64,000 nucleotides of DNA, taken from NCBI RefSeq assembly GCF_040712315.1, contig NC_134017.1, positions 52,697,636-52,761,635 on the forward strand, given 5' to 3'. Within the stretch, counting starts at the first letter, position 1; every line of letters begins with the position of its first letter. Under the pieces are notes generated by a model, which was given only the letters and a program-made list of their open reading frames with translations, did not search any database and had not been told where the DNA came from. Origin of the DNA: Castanea sativa. Lineage: Eukaryota; Streptophyta; Magnoliopsida; Fagales; Fagaceae. This document shows positions 1 to 13,129 of the stretch, piece by piece. Both the position numbers and the translations under genes were made by a program.

Positions 1-2439
1 ATATTCTTTTTTACTAACTCCTATGGTATGCACCTAGTGATTCCAGCTAATCTTTCTATCTTTTGGGTGGTATGTCACCTTACTGGACATCCCACTCAAA
101 AGTGCTTAAGCAGGAATCCCTGAATAGACTTCCCCTTTCTCCCCATTGCTAGACCACACCCTCTCTTACCTCTAACCCATAGCCCACTGCCCCTGTATTG
201 GCTAGTTACAAGTGGATGATGCCTGGGTCTTATGCATGCTCCATTCCCATATGAGTTCATGGCTTGTCTGCTATTCATGCGTTTGCCATTGTCTAAAAGT
301 TTGTCTAGTTTTGCTGTGCGTTCTGCTATTTGTTTTTAACTCTTTGTGGCATGAATGGGTCATTAGGTCTTCATTCCTTGCATCTCGTTTCTTCTTTGGG
401 CTAGTTATTGCTTGGGCATGGGCCTTTTCTTCTTTAATTCAGCCTTTGTCTCCTTTTACTTTTGATTTGTGGGCCAATTGAAATTCCTGCCACGCCGCTA
501 CAATGCTTTTACCCTTTAACTGTTTTTGGCCTATTGTGGGTGTCCTTCCTTGGCCACCCACTGGTCTGTTAGCCGTCCAGCCACCACCACTAACTTGTGC
601 TAGATGCGCCATGTTCCATTCCCAAACAAAGGGAGTTTTTGTTTTATTTTCTTGCTTTCAGTAGCATTCCAATACGGATAAGGGTTAGGTATTCTCTCTT
701 ACTAACTCCTATGGCATGCACCTAATGATTCCAGCTCATCTTTCTCTTTTTTAGGTGGTATGTCACCCTGCTGGACATCTCACCCAAAAGTGCTTGACCA
801 AGAATCCCAGAATAGACTTTCCCTTTCTCCCCACCGGTAGACCATACCCTCTCTTACCTCTAACCCATAGCCCACCGCCCCTGTATTGGCTAGGTACAAA
901 TGGGTGATGCCTGGGCCTTATGCATGTTCCACTTCCATATGAGTTTATGGCTTGTCTGCCATTCATGCATTTGCCATTGTCTATGGGTTTGTCTTGTTTT
1001 GCTACGCGTTCTGTTGCTTATTTTTAACTCTTTATGGCGTGAATGGGTCATTGGGTCTTCATTCTTTGCATCTTGTTTCTTCTTTGGGTTGGTTATTGCT
1101 TTGGCATGGGCCTTTTCTTCTTTAATTCAGTCATTGTCTCCTTTTACTTCTGGTTTGTGGGCCAATTGAAATTCCTGCCACGCAGCTACACTACTTTTAC
1201 CCCTTAACTGCTTTTGGCCTGTTGTGGATGTCCTTCCCTGGCCACCTACTGGTCTGCTAGCTACCCAGCCACCACCACTACCACCTTGTGCTGGCTGCGT
1301 CACGTTCCATTCCCAAAGAAAGGGAGTTTTGTTTTATTTTCTTGCTTTCTGTAGCATTCCCATCCGGATAAGGGTTGTGTATTCTCTCTTATTAACTCCT
1401 ATGACATGCACCTAGTGATTCCAGCTCATTTTTCCCTCTTTAGGGTGGTATGTCACCCTGTAGGATATCTCACCCAAAAGAATTTGAGCAAGAATCCCAT
1501 AATAGACTTCCCCTTTTTCCCCACCACTAGACCATTGCCTTTCTTACCTCTAACCCATAGCCCACCGCCCCTGTATTAGCTAGGTACAAATGGGTGATGC
1601 TAGGGCCTTGTGCATGCTCCACTCCCATATGGGTTCATAGCTTGTTTGCTATTCATGCGTTTGCCATTGTCTACTGGTTTGTTTGGTTTTGTTACGCGTT
1701 TTGTTGCTTATTTTTAACTCTTTGTGGCATGGATGGGTCATTGGGTCTTCATTCTTTGCATCTTGTTTCTTCTTTAGGCTGGTTATTGCTTGGGCATAGG
1801 CATTTTCTTCTTTAATTCAGCCCTTGTCTCCTTTTACTTCTAGTGTATGGGCCAACTGGTATTCTTGCCACACCACAACACTGCTTCTGCCATGGTATTG
1901 CGTAACTTGTGCTTCCTAGACCACCTTCGGGCCTGCCATGTATTATTCTTTCTCTTAGTTCATGTCGCCCAGTATTTCTGCTAGGTCAATTCTCATATCA
2001 TCTTGGGCTTCCTTGGCCCATTTCATTCTTTTGGACATCCCCAGCCCACTTCATTCCTTTGGGCATGTTTGGCCCATCTCATCCTTAAATTCCCATGGGC
2101 TTTTGTTAAATCTTTCAGGCTTCCCCCGCCTAATTACCATATCGTTTACTTTCGGAGTTTGTTGGCCTTTGCACCAATTTCATGTACCTCCAGCCCATCT
2201 TTGCTTGCTTTCTACTTCTTATGATTTCCATGAACTTACTGCTTCCTTCTCTAGGCTCCCTTGGGCCTATTTGCTTTCTTAAGGGCCCTTTTTACTATTT
2301 CATAGGCCTGTGGACCATTATTTCTGTTATTCGGGCTTAATGGTTCTTTCTTACTTTGTTAATTCTTCTTCCTTCACCCCTTTTATATTGTTGGGCTTCT
2401 TCTTATTATTGGGCCTTCTTGCCAAAGTGGGCATCAACA
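1..2439 (-). mobile_element. LTR of a Gypsy-like/LARD retrotransposon, minus strand, left end outside window
   Basis: Read on the minus strand the sequence starts at 2439 with TGTTGATGCCCA, the same start as the LTR at 6082. It then follows the same order of landmarks: repeated 'aagcccaa/gggcc' words, a 'cctagccaatacaggg' block, and a 'catgccatag' block. No coding sequence is visible; the open frames here (up to 106 codons) show no domain. The other end of the LTR lies beyond position 1, so length and target-site duplication cannot be judged. It is related to, but clearly diverged from, the LTRs at 6082 and 14154 and the copy at 32150-34030. Confidence 0.7.
13..1880. repeat. Tandem repeat, unit about 689 bp, about 2.7 copies
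   Basis: Copies begin at 13, 701 and 1391, each with 'actaactcctatgg'-like sequence (periods 688 and 690). Each passes through the same landmarks: 'ggtatgtcacc', 'tctaacccatag', 'gggccaattg' or a variant, and a 'ggccacc' block. The third copy breaks off near 1880, where the sequence changes to 'ccatggtattgcg'. The repeat lies wholly inside the minus-strand LTR. The related LTRs at 6082 and 14154 have the block only once, so this is an expansion within one LTR. Confidence 0.85.
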
Positions 2440-2443
2440 ATTC

Positions 2444-2580
2444 CTACATTTTGGTAGCAGTCAATTAGATTCATGTTATTTTCAACTTGCAGTAATTCAG
2501 TTTCTATTGTCAACTCACTAATGAAAATTGACTGCAAGCTGAAAATAATACAAACAAAATTAATTGCTACCAAAATGTAG
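2444..2580. mobile_element. Small hairpin MITE-like element
   Basis: The left end CTACATTTTGGTAGCA is the exact reverse complement of TGCTACCAAAATGTAG at the right end. The two halves remain complementary inward for about 60 bp with mismatches (for example ttattttcaacttgcagt against actgcaagctgaaaataa). It has no coding capacity and begins 4 bp beyond the LTR edge at 2439. The superfamily is unclear because no clean target-site duplication is visible. Confidence 0.7.
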
Positions 2581-2801
2581 ATATCAAAATTGTAAGGACC
2601 AAAATAGTGTTTTGCCCAAACATATACTTTGCGGCTTTTAGGATTTCTAGTGAGTTAGAATCAAAATTAATTAGGTGGTGTTTGGTAGAGTAGTTTGAGG
2701 TGAGATTTTTGTAGTTTGAGATGGAATTTTTGTAGTTTTTTGAAATACATGTGGATGAAAAAGTGTGTGGAAATGTGTGTATGAAAAAGTGTGTATGAAC
2801 G

Positions 2802-2984
2802 ACAATTGGTATCTTTATTACATTAGCCAAAACTTATTTGTTCTTGTTCATTCCTATCACAACAAGATGGACTTTACCTAGGCTAAGAATGGACCAACTA
2901 TTAAATCTGGGATGGAAATTTCTTTTACCTATTTCTCTCGGCAATCTGTTATTAACAACCTCTTTCCAACTCAGTTCGCTGTAA
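2802..2984 (+). pseudogene. ndhA: Nuclear copy of the 3' end of plastid ndhA
   Basis: Sixty codons plus stop read without interruption as the C-terminus of the plastid NADH dehydrogenase-like complex subunit Ndh[17 protein letters not shown], then [18 protein letters not shown] and [13 protein letters not shown], ending in TAA at 2982-2984. In plastids NdhA is a membrane subunit of the thylakoid NDH complex in cyclic electron flow. Here only the last part of exon 2 is present and the 5' part of the gene is missing, so this is a dead insertion (NUPT), not a gene. It is followed by ndhI in the normal plastid order and spacing, which shows a single contiguous transfer. Recognition is by protein pattern from memory; a plastome alignment would settle it. 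Confidence 0.9.
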
Positions 2985-3066
2985 GGGAATACTTTATTCT
3001 ATATTTATGGCTTGCCTCAAACAAGAGAAAGAAACAAACATAAAGATTTTCATAGATATTTACGAT

Positions 3067-3222
3067 ATGTTCCCTATGGTAACCAGGGTTATGGATTATG
3101 GTCAACAAACAGTACGAATTGCAAGATATATTGGTCAAAGTTTCATGATTACCCTATCCCATGCAAATCGTTTACCTGTAACTATTCAATATCCTTATGA
3201 AAAATTAATCACATCAGAACGT
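3067..3222 (+). pseudogene. ndhI: Nuclear copy of the 5' end of plastid ndhI
   Basis: Fifty-two codons from ATG at 3067 read as the start of plastid NdhI: MFPMVT, then [20 protein letters not shown] and [20 protein letters not shown]. The copy ends after SER, before the iron-sulfur cluster cysteines of the ferredoxin-like domain. The reading frame then runs into transposon sequence. A few residues differ from the usual plastid form as I recall it (for example RVMD where GFMN is common), in keeping with decay after transfer. It continues the ndhA piece at 2802, with the plastid intergenic spacer at 2985-3066. Confidence 0.9.
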
Positions 3223-3357
3223 GTGAATGTGTGGAAATGTGTGTGGAAATGTGTATAATGTTATTTAAAATGTAAAAATATGAGTTTGAGTTGGGTGACC
3301 AAACAAGCCCTTAGAAATTCTAACATTTTTTTTATCTTAGTTTTTTTTTTTTGACAA

Positions 3358-3395
<38 letters not shown>

Positions 3396-3643
3396 GAAAG
3401 AAAGATAACTTTTATATTTTTGTCACACGTTTAGGAAATGTGTTACTAAAAACTACAATTTTTTGTCTCATAATTTCCTTAAAAAAAAAAAAGGTATACA
3501 GCTTAAATTTTCAATCATACAAACTTGACCAATGTTTAGGCACATCCAGTTTCACTGATGGACCTGAATTTGCCAACATTACGCTTTTTGGAATAGAATA
3601 TAATAGACTGCAATAGTACTTGTACACATGATGAAGAAACAGT

Positions 3644-4480
3644 GGAGAAAATAGTAAAATAGCTTTAAGTTTCAAACAATATAATTAGCAGTTACTGATT
3701 ACAAACTATATATTTTACTAGCATCTCGAGTCTTAAAGACTCGATTTTGGGGCTATAAATCGAGTCTTTAATGCTCGATTTTTATGGTTTAATTCTGTCT
3801 GATGTGACATATTTTCCACGTGGCAACTACCTGGAAATCGAGTCTCTAAGACTCGATTTACAAACCCAAAATAAAAAAAATCTAAGTCTTTTGCCATCTG
3901 AAATCCACAGCCATCAAAATCCACAACAACCATCAAAATTCAACCCCCACCATGTGAAGAACAACACCCAACACAACCCAGCACCCACAAAAAAAAAAAA
4001 AAAAAAACCATTGCCCCAGATCCACGGCTGCCTGGGTCTCGCCGGCCGTGGTCGCGCGACCTGGGGCGCGCCGGCCTGGGTCGCGCGACCTGGGCTCGCC
4101 GGCCTGGGTCCGCGTGGGTCGGCGGCGGCTGGGCGTGCAGGAGGAGGAGGAAGAAAGAAGCAGTGAGAAAAAAGAAGCAGATTGAGAGTAGTGAGGAAGA
4201 AAGACCAGAGTGAAACGCAGAAAATGGAAAAAATAAGAAGAAAATAGGGAAAGATATAAGACATAAATTGAGTTTCTAAGTCTCGATTTTCAACTAGATG
4301 CCACGTGGAAAATATTCCACATCAGACAGAATTAAACCATAAAAATCAAGCATTAAAGACTCGATTTATAGCCCCAAAATCGAGTCTTTTAGACTCGAGA
4401 TGCTAGTAAAATATATAGTTTGTAATCAGTAACTGCTAATTATATTGTTTGAAACTTAAAGCTATTTTACTATTTTCTCC
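3644..4480. mobile_element. Large foldback element with about 218-bp inverted arms and a GC-rich core
   Basis: The left arm (3644-3861) and right arm (4262-4480) are nearly perfect inverted repeats. Landmarks pair in mirror order: ggagaaaatagtaaaatagc with its complement at the right end, 'actagcatctcgag', 'tggggctataaatcgag', and 'ccacgtgg'. The arms contain repeated CTCGAGT/GACTCGA words. The loop (3862-4261) has a run of about 18 A at 3990 and a GC-rich block (about 4020-4145) rich in cgcgcgacc, gccggcc and ggcggcgg. It encodes no recognisable protein. The long arms suggest a Mutator-like or foldback non-autonomous element. No direct target-site duplication was found just outside the arms. 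Confidence 0.8.
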
Positions 4481-6081
<1,601 letters not shown>

Positions 6082-7560
6082 TGTTGATGCCCATTTTTTT
6101 GTAAATCCATACCCAAAAGCCCATACAGAGTAAAGCCCAATGACAAGCAAGGCCCACTAAAAAGACCAAAGAGCAAGAAAGGTCCAAAGAAAGAAATGCA
6201 AAGGAAAGCGATCTACAATAGAATACATATCTACAGCAGAATACAGCTTTGCCATAGAATATAGTTCTCCAATAGAATGGCTTCGGCAGATAAAGACAAA
6301 TTGGGCCCAAGACCATTTTAATCCAGTCAACATTATTTGGTTCACAAAGGCCCAAATCCTTTTGTATAAGAAGATAGGCATGACAACTAATATGAAGAAG
6401 CACGTTGAAAAGAAACAAGGAACAACAAGAAGTGTATGCAGCAAAAATTGCGTGAAGGAAGGAAAAGCCAAACCAAAGGAAATGACAAACACCGCGGGAA
6501 ACACATGAAGAAATAAGACAGGGACACCTAGCATAACAAAACAAAACTAATTTGTTACGAGAGAAATGACATGGGAACGAAAGAAGACAAAAGCAGAAGA
6601 TGGTGGAGCAAGCACAGAAAGGCCGGAGCATCACCAACCTGTACCTAGCCAATACAAGGGAGGTGGGCCCACAATCAAGTGAATTCAGAGGGTGTAGTTT
6701 GATAGTGGGGGAAAAATAGGATCTATATTTGGTTTCTAGCTGTGACTTCTTTTGGGGAATATACCTTGCTAGGATGGTATCTTAGCCAAAAGAAGTAATA
6801 GATGGTTAGGACCATCTGACGCATGCCATAGAGCTAGGTAGTGAGGTAGCCCAATTCTTATCCATTTGAACCTAGAGGTAGAGATATACAACAAGAATAA
6901 ACAAAATTAAATTTTGTCATGAAATGAGTAATGGTGCAGCAAATGTATTCTGAGCAGAGGTGGTGGCCAGGCAACCAATGGGTTGGTCGGTAGTCCTGAA
7001 GGAATGCCCACAACAGGCCAAAAACAGTTGGTGAAGCCCTAGGGGTAAAAGGGAGAAATCTCATTGAATTAGTTCACTATAAAAGGAGGAGGTGTCCATG
7101 GATGAAAGGGGAAGCACCTAAAGGGGGAACCTATGGTAAGAGAGCAAGAGGAACCTAAGGGAGGCACTTAGAGAGAGAGAGAGAGGGGGACCCAAGAAAA
7201 GGAAAGACCAAAGGGGGAACAACCCACGACAAAAGAGTAGTAAGAAACTAAGAGTAAAATAACAGAGAGAAAGAAAGAAAGTGGTAAAAAGAAAAGAGAA
7301 AACACGGCAGAAATATGGGCATGCATCAATAGACCATCTTTTCCTCCCCTCTGAGCAAACTCACTCTTTGAAGTCCCCCAAAAGTAGTAGTCAGTAGCCA
7401 TTTAGGCCTATTCTCCAAAATGCACAACTTTGATGTCAAAATCATATGACAAGTTTGTTCAAGTTGGAGTTTGGGTTCCTTCTTGGTTTACTTATTCTAT
7501 GGGAAGATTCAATATTTGATTTCAATTGCAAATATATTTGATTTCACTCGTTAGAACTTA
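6082..7560 (+). repeat. 5' LTR (part matched by the 3' LTR)
   Basis: Starts TGTTGATGCCC, the family start also seen (reversed) at 2439. It matches 14154-15590 through landmarks such as 'cctgtacctagccaatac', 'tggtgaagccctaggggt', and 'actataaaag', a TATA-like box at 7078 followed by purine-rich sequence. The match ends at 'ttagaactt' near 7560. The true LTR may run on to about 8375, just before the primer-site-like sequence, which would make it about 2.3 kb. Confidence 0.75.
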
Positions 7561-8085
7561 TATCTGTTGTATTTAGTCATTCTGCTGTAGCATGTTTTTA
7601 TCATGTTTGCTGCATCAGTTGTCTTGCTATGGTATCTTTACTTGTTGTACTAGTTATTCTACTGTAGACCTTTTTATTATATTTACCGTGTTAGCTATTA
7701 TATAGCTAAACATTTTCTGCTGAAACTTTTTCATTTCTTTATTATTACATGTTTTACTCTTGACACGAACCAATCATTATTCTGCCATATGCACATGTAT
7801 ACATTGTAGCTCATGTTCTGCCATATATTTTATATATGTATATGTAAATACGTATAAGTGTATTTATGAATATATGTATGTATATATTTGAGAATATGCT
7901 AACCCATGTAAACTAAAATGTGCTTGATTGGTGTTTTCTTTGGGTTTTATATTTGTTTATGTGCAAGAAGTAGAAAAGTATTTCTATAGTAAAAAAATGA
8001 AGAGTAGTCATTCAAATTGTAGAAAAATACAGAAAGCTTCACTGCACAGTAGAAGGTTTTACTGCACAGCAGAAAGCTTAGCTTT

Positions 8086-8285
8086 GTAGCGTCTTCCCTT
8101 GAACTTTGGACTCAATGTTTGCGCACAAACTGGCAGTGGAAAAATGGTACTTTGGAGCCCATTCTGCAAAGCGCTAGACCCATTTTGCAACGTCTTCCCT
8201 TTGACTTTGGACTCAATGTTTGTGCACAAACTGACAGCGACATAATGGTACTTTGAAACTCATTCCGCGAAGCACCAGACCCAAC
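8086..8285. repeat. Two tandem copies of a 101-bp unit near the LTR/interior border
   Basis: 'gtcttccctt', 'tttggactcaatgtttg', 'gcacaaact', and 'atggtacttt' recur with a spacing of 101 bp. The unit lies between the last LTR-matched base (7560) and the primer-site-like sequence (8381), so it may belong to the LTR end lost from the 3' copy. Confidence 0.75.
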
Positions 8286-8380
8286 TTCCTTCTTAGAAAA
8301 AGCCTAGACTAAGCGTTGTCTAATAACATCGAGACACATGTCTAAGGTAGAAGAAACGTAAAAAGAACCCTTGGCATTTT

Positions 8381-8397
8381 TGGCGATTTCACTGGGG
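8381..8397 (+). promoter_or_regulatory. Candidate primer-binding site of the LTR element
   Basis: TGGCGATTTCACTGGGG begins with the TGG expected of a site complementary to the CCA end of a tRNA. Ogre/Tat-type plant Gypsy elements, as I recall, have a similar TGGCGAC..CTGGGGA site. If correct, minus-strand DNA synthesis starts here and the 5' LTR ends just before it. Assignment to a particular tRNA is not made. Confidence 0.45.
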
Positions 8398-9199
8398 AGT
8401 TGGGATTAAGATGGGGAGAATGAGATATTTCTCCTCTGCAAACATGTTTCCAAGTCCTTATCAAAGAAAGTATCCAAAACATCACAGCGGTACCATAACA
8501 GAATTCTATGGCGGAATATCACGGCAACATTACAATAAAACAGTGTTACGAAATTCTATGGCAGAATATTACAGCAACGTTACAGCAAGACAGTACCGTT
8601 GTAGAATTCTATGGCAGAACATAGCAACATTAAAACAGAGCAGTATCATGAGCAAAGTGCTATGGTAGAATATTGCAGCAAAATGTTGTGGTAGAATACC
8701 ACAATACCATAGTAGATTTCAATGGCATTGCATCAAAACGCGGCAACAAAATATCACTACAACACCATAGAGTTCTACAACAGAAATATCCTAAAAACTC
8801 TACAATAGAAGGCCTTTACAATACTTGGTCATATCCTTTAAATGACATTTGTTCTCCTCGTCATGCATGTGAGACATGTGGCAAGCCACTTATTCAAACA
8901 TGCAAAACCAAAACTTCCACCACTTTTTGCTCTCATTTCTGTCAAGGAAGCACTAGAAGCTTTCTAAACTCTCTTCATCTCCACCTTCAAGTCCAGCATT
9001 TAAAAAAGAAAAATCTCTTCATTCCCTCACAAGGTTTCAATCATTTTTTTCATGTTAGTGATTCTAGTTCTACTTCCCCTTAAGAACCAAAAGCTAGAAA
9101 AAAAATGAAGCTATAACAACCAAAGGAAAACTTTCATCATTACTATACTGTTGCAAATAAATATTTCCTCCGTGAAGTATCCTTCAGCAGACTTTTTCA

Positions 9200-9770
9200 G
9201 AAGTGCAAAATGTCCCTCCACATAAATTTCGTAGCAGAAAGTACAGATCCTTTAGCAGACCGTTCACTGTAGAATCTGCCGAATTTCAGAAGTGCAGAAT
9301 GTTCGTTTGCAAAATATTTTATAGCAGAAAATTTCAGAAGCCAGAATGTAGATCTCTTTGCATATTATTTACAGCAGAATTTGTTAAGTTCCAAAATGTT
9401 CATTGATAGAATATTTCGCATCAAAATCCCAAAATTGCAGAATGTTCATCGGTAGAATATTTTGTAGCGGAAAGTTTCAGAAGACAAAGTGCAGATCCTT
9501 CGGCAAACTGTTCACAGCAGAATCTGTTGAATTTCAAAAATGCAAAATGATCATCTACAGAATATTTCATAGCAGAAAGTTTCAAAAGAAAAAGTGCAGA
9601 TCCTCTAGCAGATTGTTCATGGTAGAATCTGTTGAATTTCAAAAATGCAAAATGCTAATCTGCAGAATATTTTGTAGCAGAAAGTTTTAGAAGCTAGTGC
9701 AGATATCTCAACAGACTGTTCACAACAGAATATTTTGCAGCAGAATATTTTGTAGCAGAATTTTTGTGTT
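9200..9770. repeat. Tandem array of about 100-bp units built on 'gcagaa' words
   Basis: About five diverged units follow one another. Each has 'gcagatcct', 'ttcac(a)gcagaatctg', 'aatttcaaaa', 'gcaaaatg', 'agaatatttc', and 'tagcagaaagtttcagaag' in order (for example units starting near 9498 and 9597). Neighbouring sequence (8480-8820) contains shorter, looser copies of the same words. Open frames across the array are periodic by chance of unit length and have no protein signature. Confidence 0.8.
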
Positions 9771-11099
9771 GAATTCCAGCAGGTCTTTTCACAGAATATC
9801 CTACCACAAAATTCAGTATTGAATTCTTGAACTTTCTAAGTACAATCACAAATCCAACGTGATTTTCTTCTACAACAAAAGTGACCATTACCCCATTAAG
9901 AATTCATGGGAACACCAATAGTGTGAAGATGTGTAAAAGGATAGTGGACGATTCTGCTACAGCAAGAAATTCGAGTCTAGATCTTATTCAACAAATTTGA
10001 GACATGTTCTCAAAGCACGAGAGGTGCATACAAAGCCTTTCATGTTCACTTTTGTTGAATCAATCTCTTGCTACTACATCAGCAAATATATCAGTAATGA
10101 AGGGTGGAGGGAGAAGTAATCAATTCGGCAATATCGAAACATCTGCTTTCAACCAAAGAATACATTGAAGGCATGTGACAGGGTGGTGAAGTGTCCAAAT
10201 TAAATCCAGACCTTAGAATGAAGCCAATCACTCAGCTATTGTGTACTCTCCATAAAGAAGCCCAAATCTACAAGCTGCTTGCAAACTGCTCTTTGTCCAT
10301 CATCAGGTCTAGCAAACCGATTCAACAACCTTGAAAAGTTGAGAAGTTTTCTTTGAAACACCTCAGAGGATTTATGCTTAGAGTGGCATTAATGATCATG
10401 ATCTTTATGATATTTCTAAGAAAGAATATATCAGATCACTTGTACTACAAACTATGCAACTCCACCATCACTTTTCAAGTCATAAAGCTCATTGATGCCT
10501 ATGTCTCATCCTAGAAGAACTCTGCAATAGTGACAAACTCAAAGCTCCTTCTTCGGCTTGTGTACAAGAGGGAAATAGCAAAAACAATTGCTAACACACA
10601 TTCTACCATGAATAGAGTTGCTTATCTTGTTGCTTATCTTATCACTACTAAGACCCATATTTCATGGGTTTCTTCTTTGCTTGCTTTGAGTATAGGCATA
10701 TTTAGATGGAGCTTGCTACATCTCTTACTTCAGGTCGTGGTCATGAATTCTTGGCTAACAACTGGCAAAGGAACCATGGTTGTGAGTTCTTGGCAAAAGC
10801 CCATAATGGGGGCTACACTCAATCAGACCCACAAAGGAGCCATGAATGTAAGTCTTTGGAAAGAATCTGCAGAAAAGCTATAGCCACAATCATATGTAGT
10901 AGAAAATACATGGGAAGCAGTTGTGCTTGTAGTGGAATGAAGCCAAAGCATACTTGGGAAGTAACTCTTTCCCAAATTCTCTAGCAATGAATAATTTCTA
11001 CAATATGGCAACTTATAGATCCATGGCATCTAATTTTTTTTACTGAAGAATGCATGGACCACATAGTGGAGCATCAACACCAAGAGAAGGTGATATCAA

Positions 11100-11400
11100 G
11101 CTCATCAAGTAGTCTCACATGCTGGGGACTAAAGCTCATTTTGTAGCAAATATGTGAAGCCTTCTGCTGAAAGCTAAGGGCTTATTCTCGTATACTAGGG
11201 GCTGTCTCATTTTGCAACAAAATTTGGAAAGCCTTCTACAGAAAGCTAAGGACTCATTCTCACATTCTGGGGGTTGTCTCATTCTACAGAAAATATAAAA
11301 AACCTTCTTCAACATGCTAAAGACTCATCTAGTTGTCTCACATGCTTAGGGACTAAGGCCTATTCTGCGGCAAATTTGGAAAGGCTTCCACAAAGCACTT
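11100..11400. repeat. Short diverged tandem repeats in the LARD interior
   Basis: Four loose repeats of roughly 70-90 bp carry 'gctaagg(g/a)ct', 'attct(c/g)', 'gggg(a/c)ct' and 'ttgtctcat' words. They look like another expansion of the same word-based composition seen elsewhere in the element interior. Confidence 0.5.
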
Positions 11401-13129
11401 GGAGTATCAATATGTAGCAGCAACATTACCCACTATGAAATAAGTATTGATTATGGCATTTCAACAAGTATACATTCATTCGCCACTTGATCTGCAGTAA
11501 CTTCAAACTTCATGATATGGCATAGTGCAACACCCATGCAATTTGTTGCAACCTACCATGGTCAAGTAACATTCTAGTCTGTGATAAAACAGCAACATCA
11601 TCTATCTTCTACAGAAGCATCAACTTGCAATTGGAGAATAAGTTCTCACATGATATAAAGTCTATGCAATAGTGAATCATGAGAAGAAATTTTACCACCC
11701 TTGTTGCGGCAAATGTCAATGATGCAAAAAAAGGAAGCAAGAAGAGGAGGCCTACAAGCACTCCATAATAAACATATGTAAAGGTGAACCAACAAGAACT
11801 ACAGCAGAAACTAAATGCTCTTCGTGAGACTTTAAGGCTTCAAGAGTGCTTCGCAGAAAAGCTGAGTGACAAAGGAACTCATAGCAGAAACAAAAGGTGG
11901 AAATCAATGATGAAGTTCAAGCATCTCTCAAGCAACGCATTCAGTGGCAGACCACCTTCCACAAGAATTGGAAAGACACTGTCAAGCTTAGCAACATAAG
12001 AAAGAAGAATTGGGAGAAATAAGATATGTAGTAATCTCAAGGAGTTTTTTTCTTCTTGAGCAGCATTTAATCTTCCTAAGAGATTGGTGTATCCTACTCA
12101 TCTAGGAAGATTACAACAAAATCGAGAGAAAGTTAGTTTGCAACAACATCCATGCCTTTTTGTCAAAGAAGTAGTGATATCCTCACCAGCAATGGCTATG
12201 GCAAATTAACAAGAAGAATATGTTAAAGAAGAAAAAAAGAAAACACGAAAGAACCAATAGTTGCTGTGGCAGAATGACAAAGAAAAGGTTTAGAATGAAA
12301 AGAAAGTGAAGATTTCTCATGAAAGCATGCTCATTTCCCCTTAGAAAAATATCTATAGTGGCACCACTTGTAGGCGCCTTAAAATGAGTGGCAGACTCAG
12401 TCACTTCTACAAAAAGATCAATTTTGCAACAAAATTAGAATTTATGGTAGAATTAGAAACAACCCGCAATGCAAACGGCAAAGGTACAAGAGTATAGATG
12501 ATCTTGGGGGCTAGAAGGTCTTCTACTATTGCAGCAATACATTTGCCCATGTTAGTAGTAGCTCCAAATAAGGAGGTCCTCCATAAATACATCATCACTA
12601 AAAGAAACTTGCCTTTCTAAAAAGCCCAACATCCTTCTCCGCAGAAACTTCATCCTAGCAAAGAATACATGTGTTAGTAGCAAACAAAAGAGTACTCTGT
12701 TATAATGATGGCTTGCAATGTTAACTCTACGCTTTGTTTAAAGTAAGAAAAGGAATGAAGATACATGAATGCAAAGAGAAGAAGAAGGCGCAAGAAAAGG
12801 GAGTAAAGCCACCCTTTGATCTACACACTTAGAGGAAGCTCTCCTCTTATGAAAAGAACCCTACTTGAAGAAAGTAAAGTGACATAACTATTTTGATGAA
12901 ACTCTTTTCAGTCTTCGGCTTAGATGCAAAGGTAGTAGAAGACAACACTTTCTCTATTTTTAGAGAATGAATGAAGCCCGAAGTGAAGCAACCTTAAGTG
13001 GCTAAAAGAAAAGAAAAATGAAGACCGTAAGAAGGATCCTTGCTTCGCAAAAGTGTTGTTTGCAAAGTTGGCAAAAAGAAGAGTTAAAGAATCCAAAGAG
13101 CCAATTTTGAGCATTTTGCAGAGATGAGA

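Larger units (their letters stand above)
2672..3313. mobile_element. MITE-like element interrupted by a plastid DNA insertion
   Basis: The outer ends are imperfect inverted repeats (ttaggtggtgtttggt on the left; accaaacaagcccttag on the right). Inside both flanks are short 'gtgtggaaatgtgtg' words. The two flanks read as halves of one small AT-rich element whose middle is occupied by the plastid segment at 2802-3222. The 'GTTTGGT...ACCAAAC' ends resemble hAT-type miniature elements in plants. The class is inferred, since no clear target-site duplication was found. Confidence 0.5.

Noticed and set aside
8411..9083. Two open frames of 85 and 136 codons near the start of the LARD interior, considered as gag
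   Set aside because: No CCHC zinc knuckle, no capsid-like pattern; the codons follow the 'gcagaa' word repeats.
9203..9770. Repeat array considered as CRISPR
   Set aside because: Units are diverged, have no fixed repeat/spacer alternation, and the genome is a plant's.
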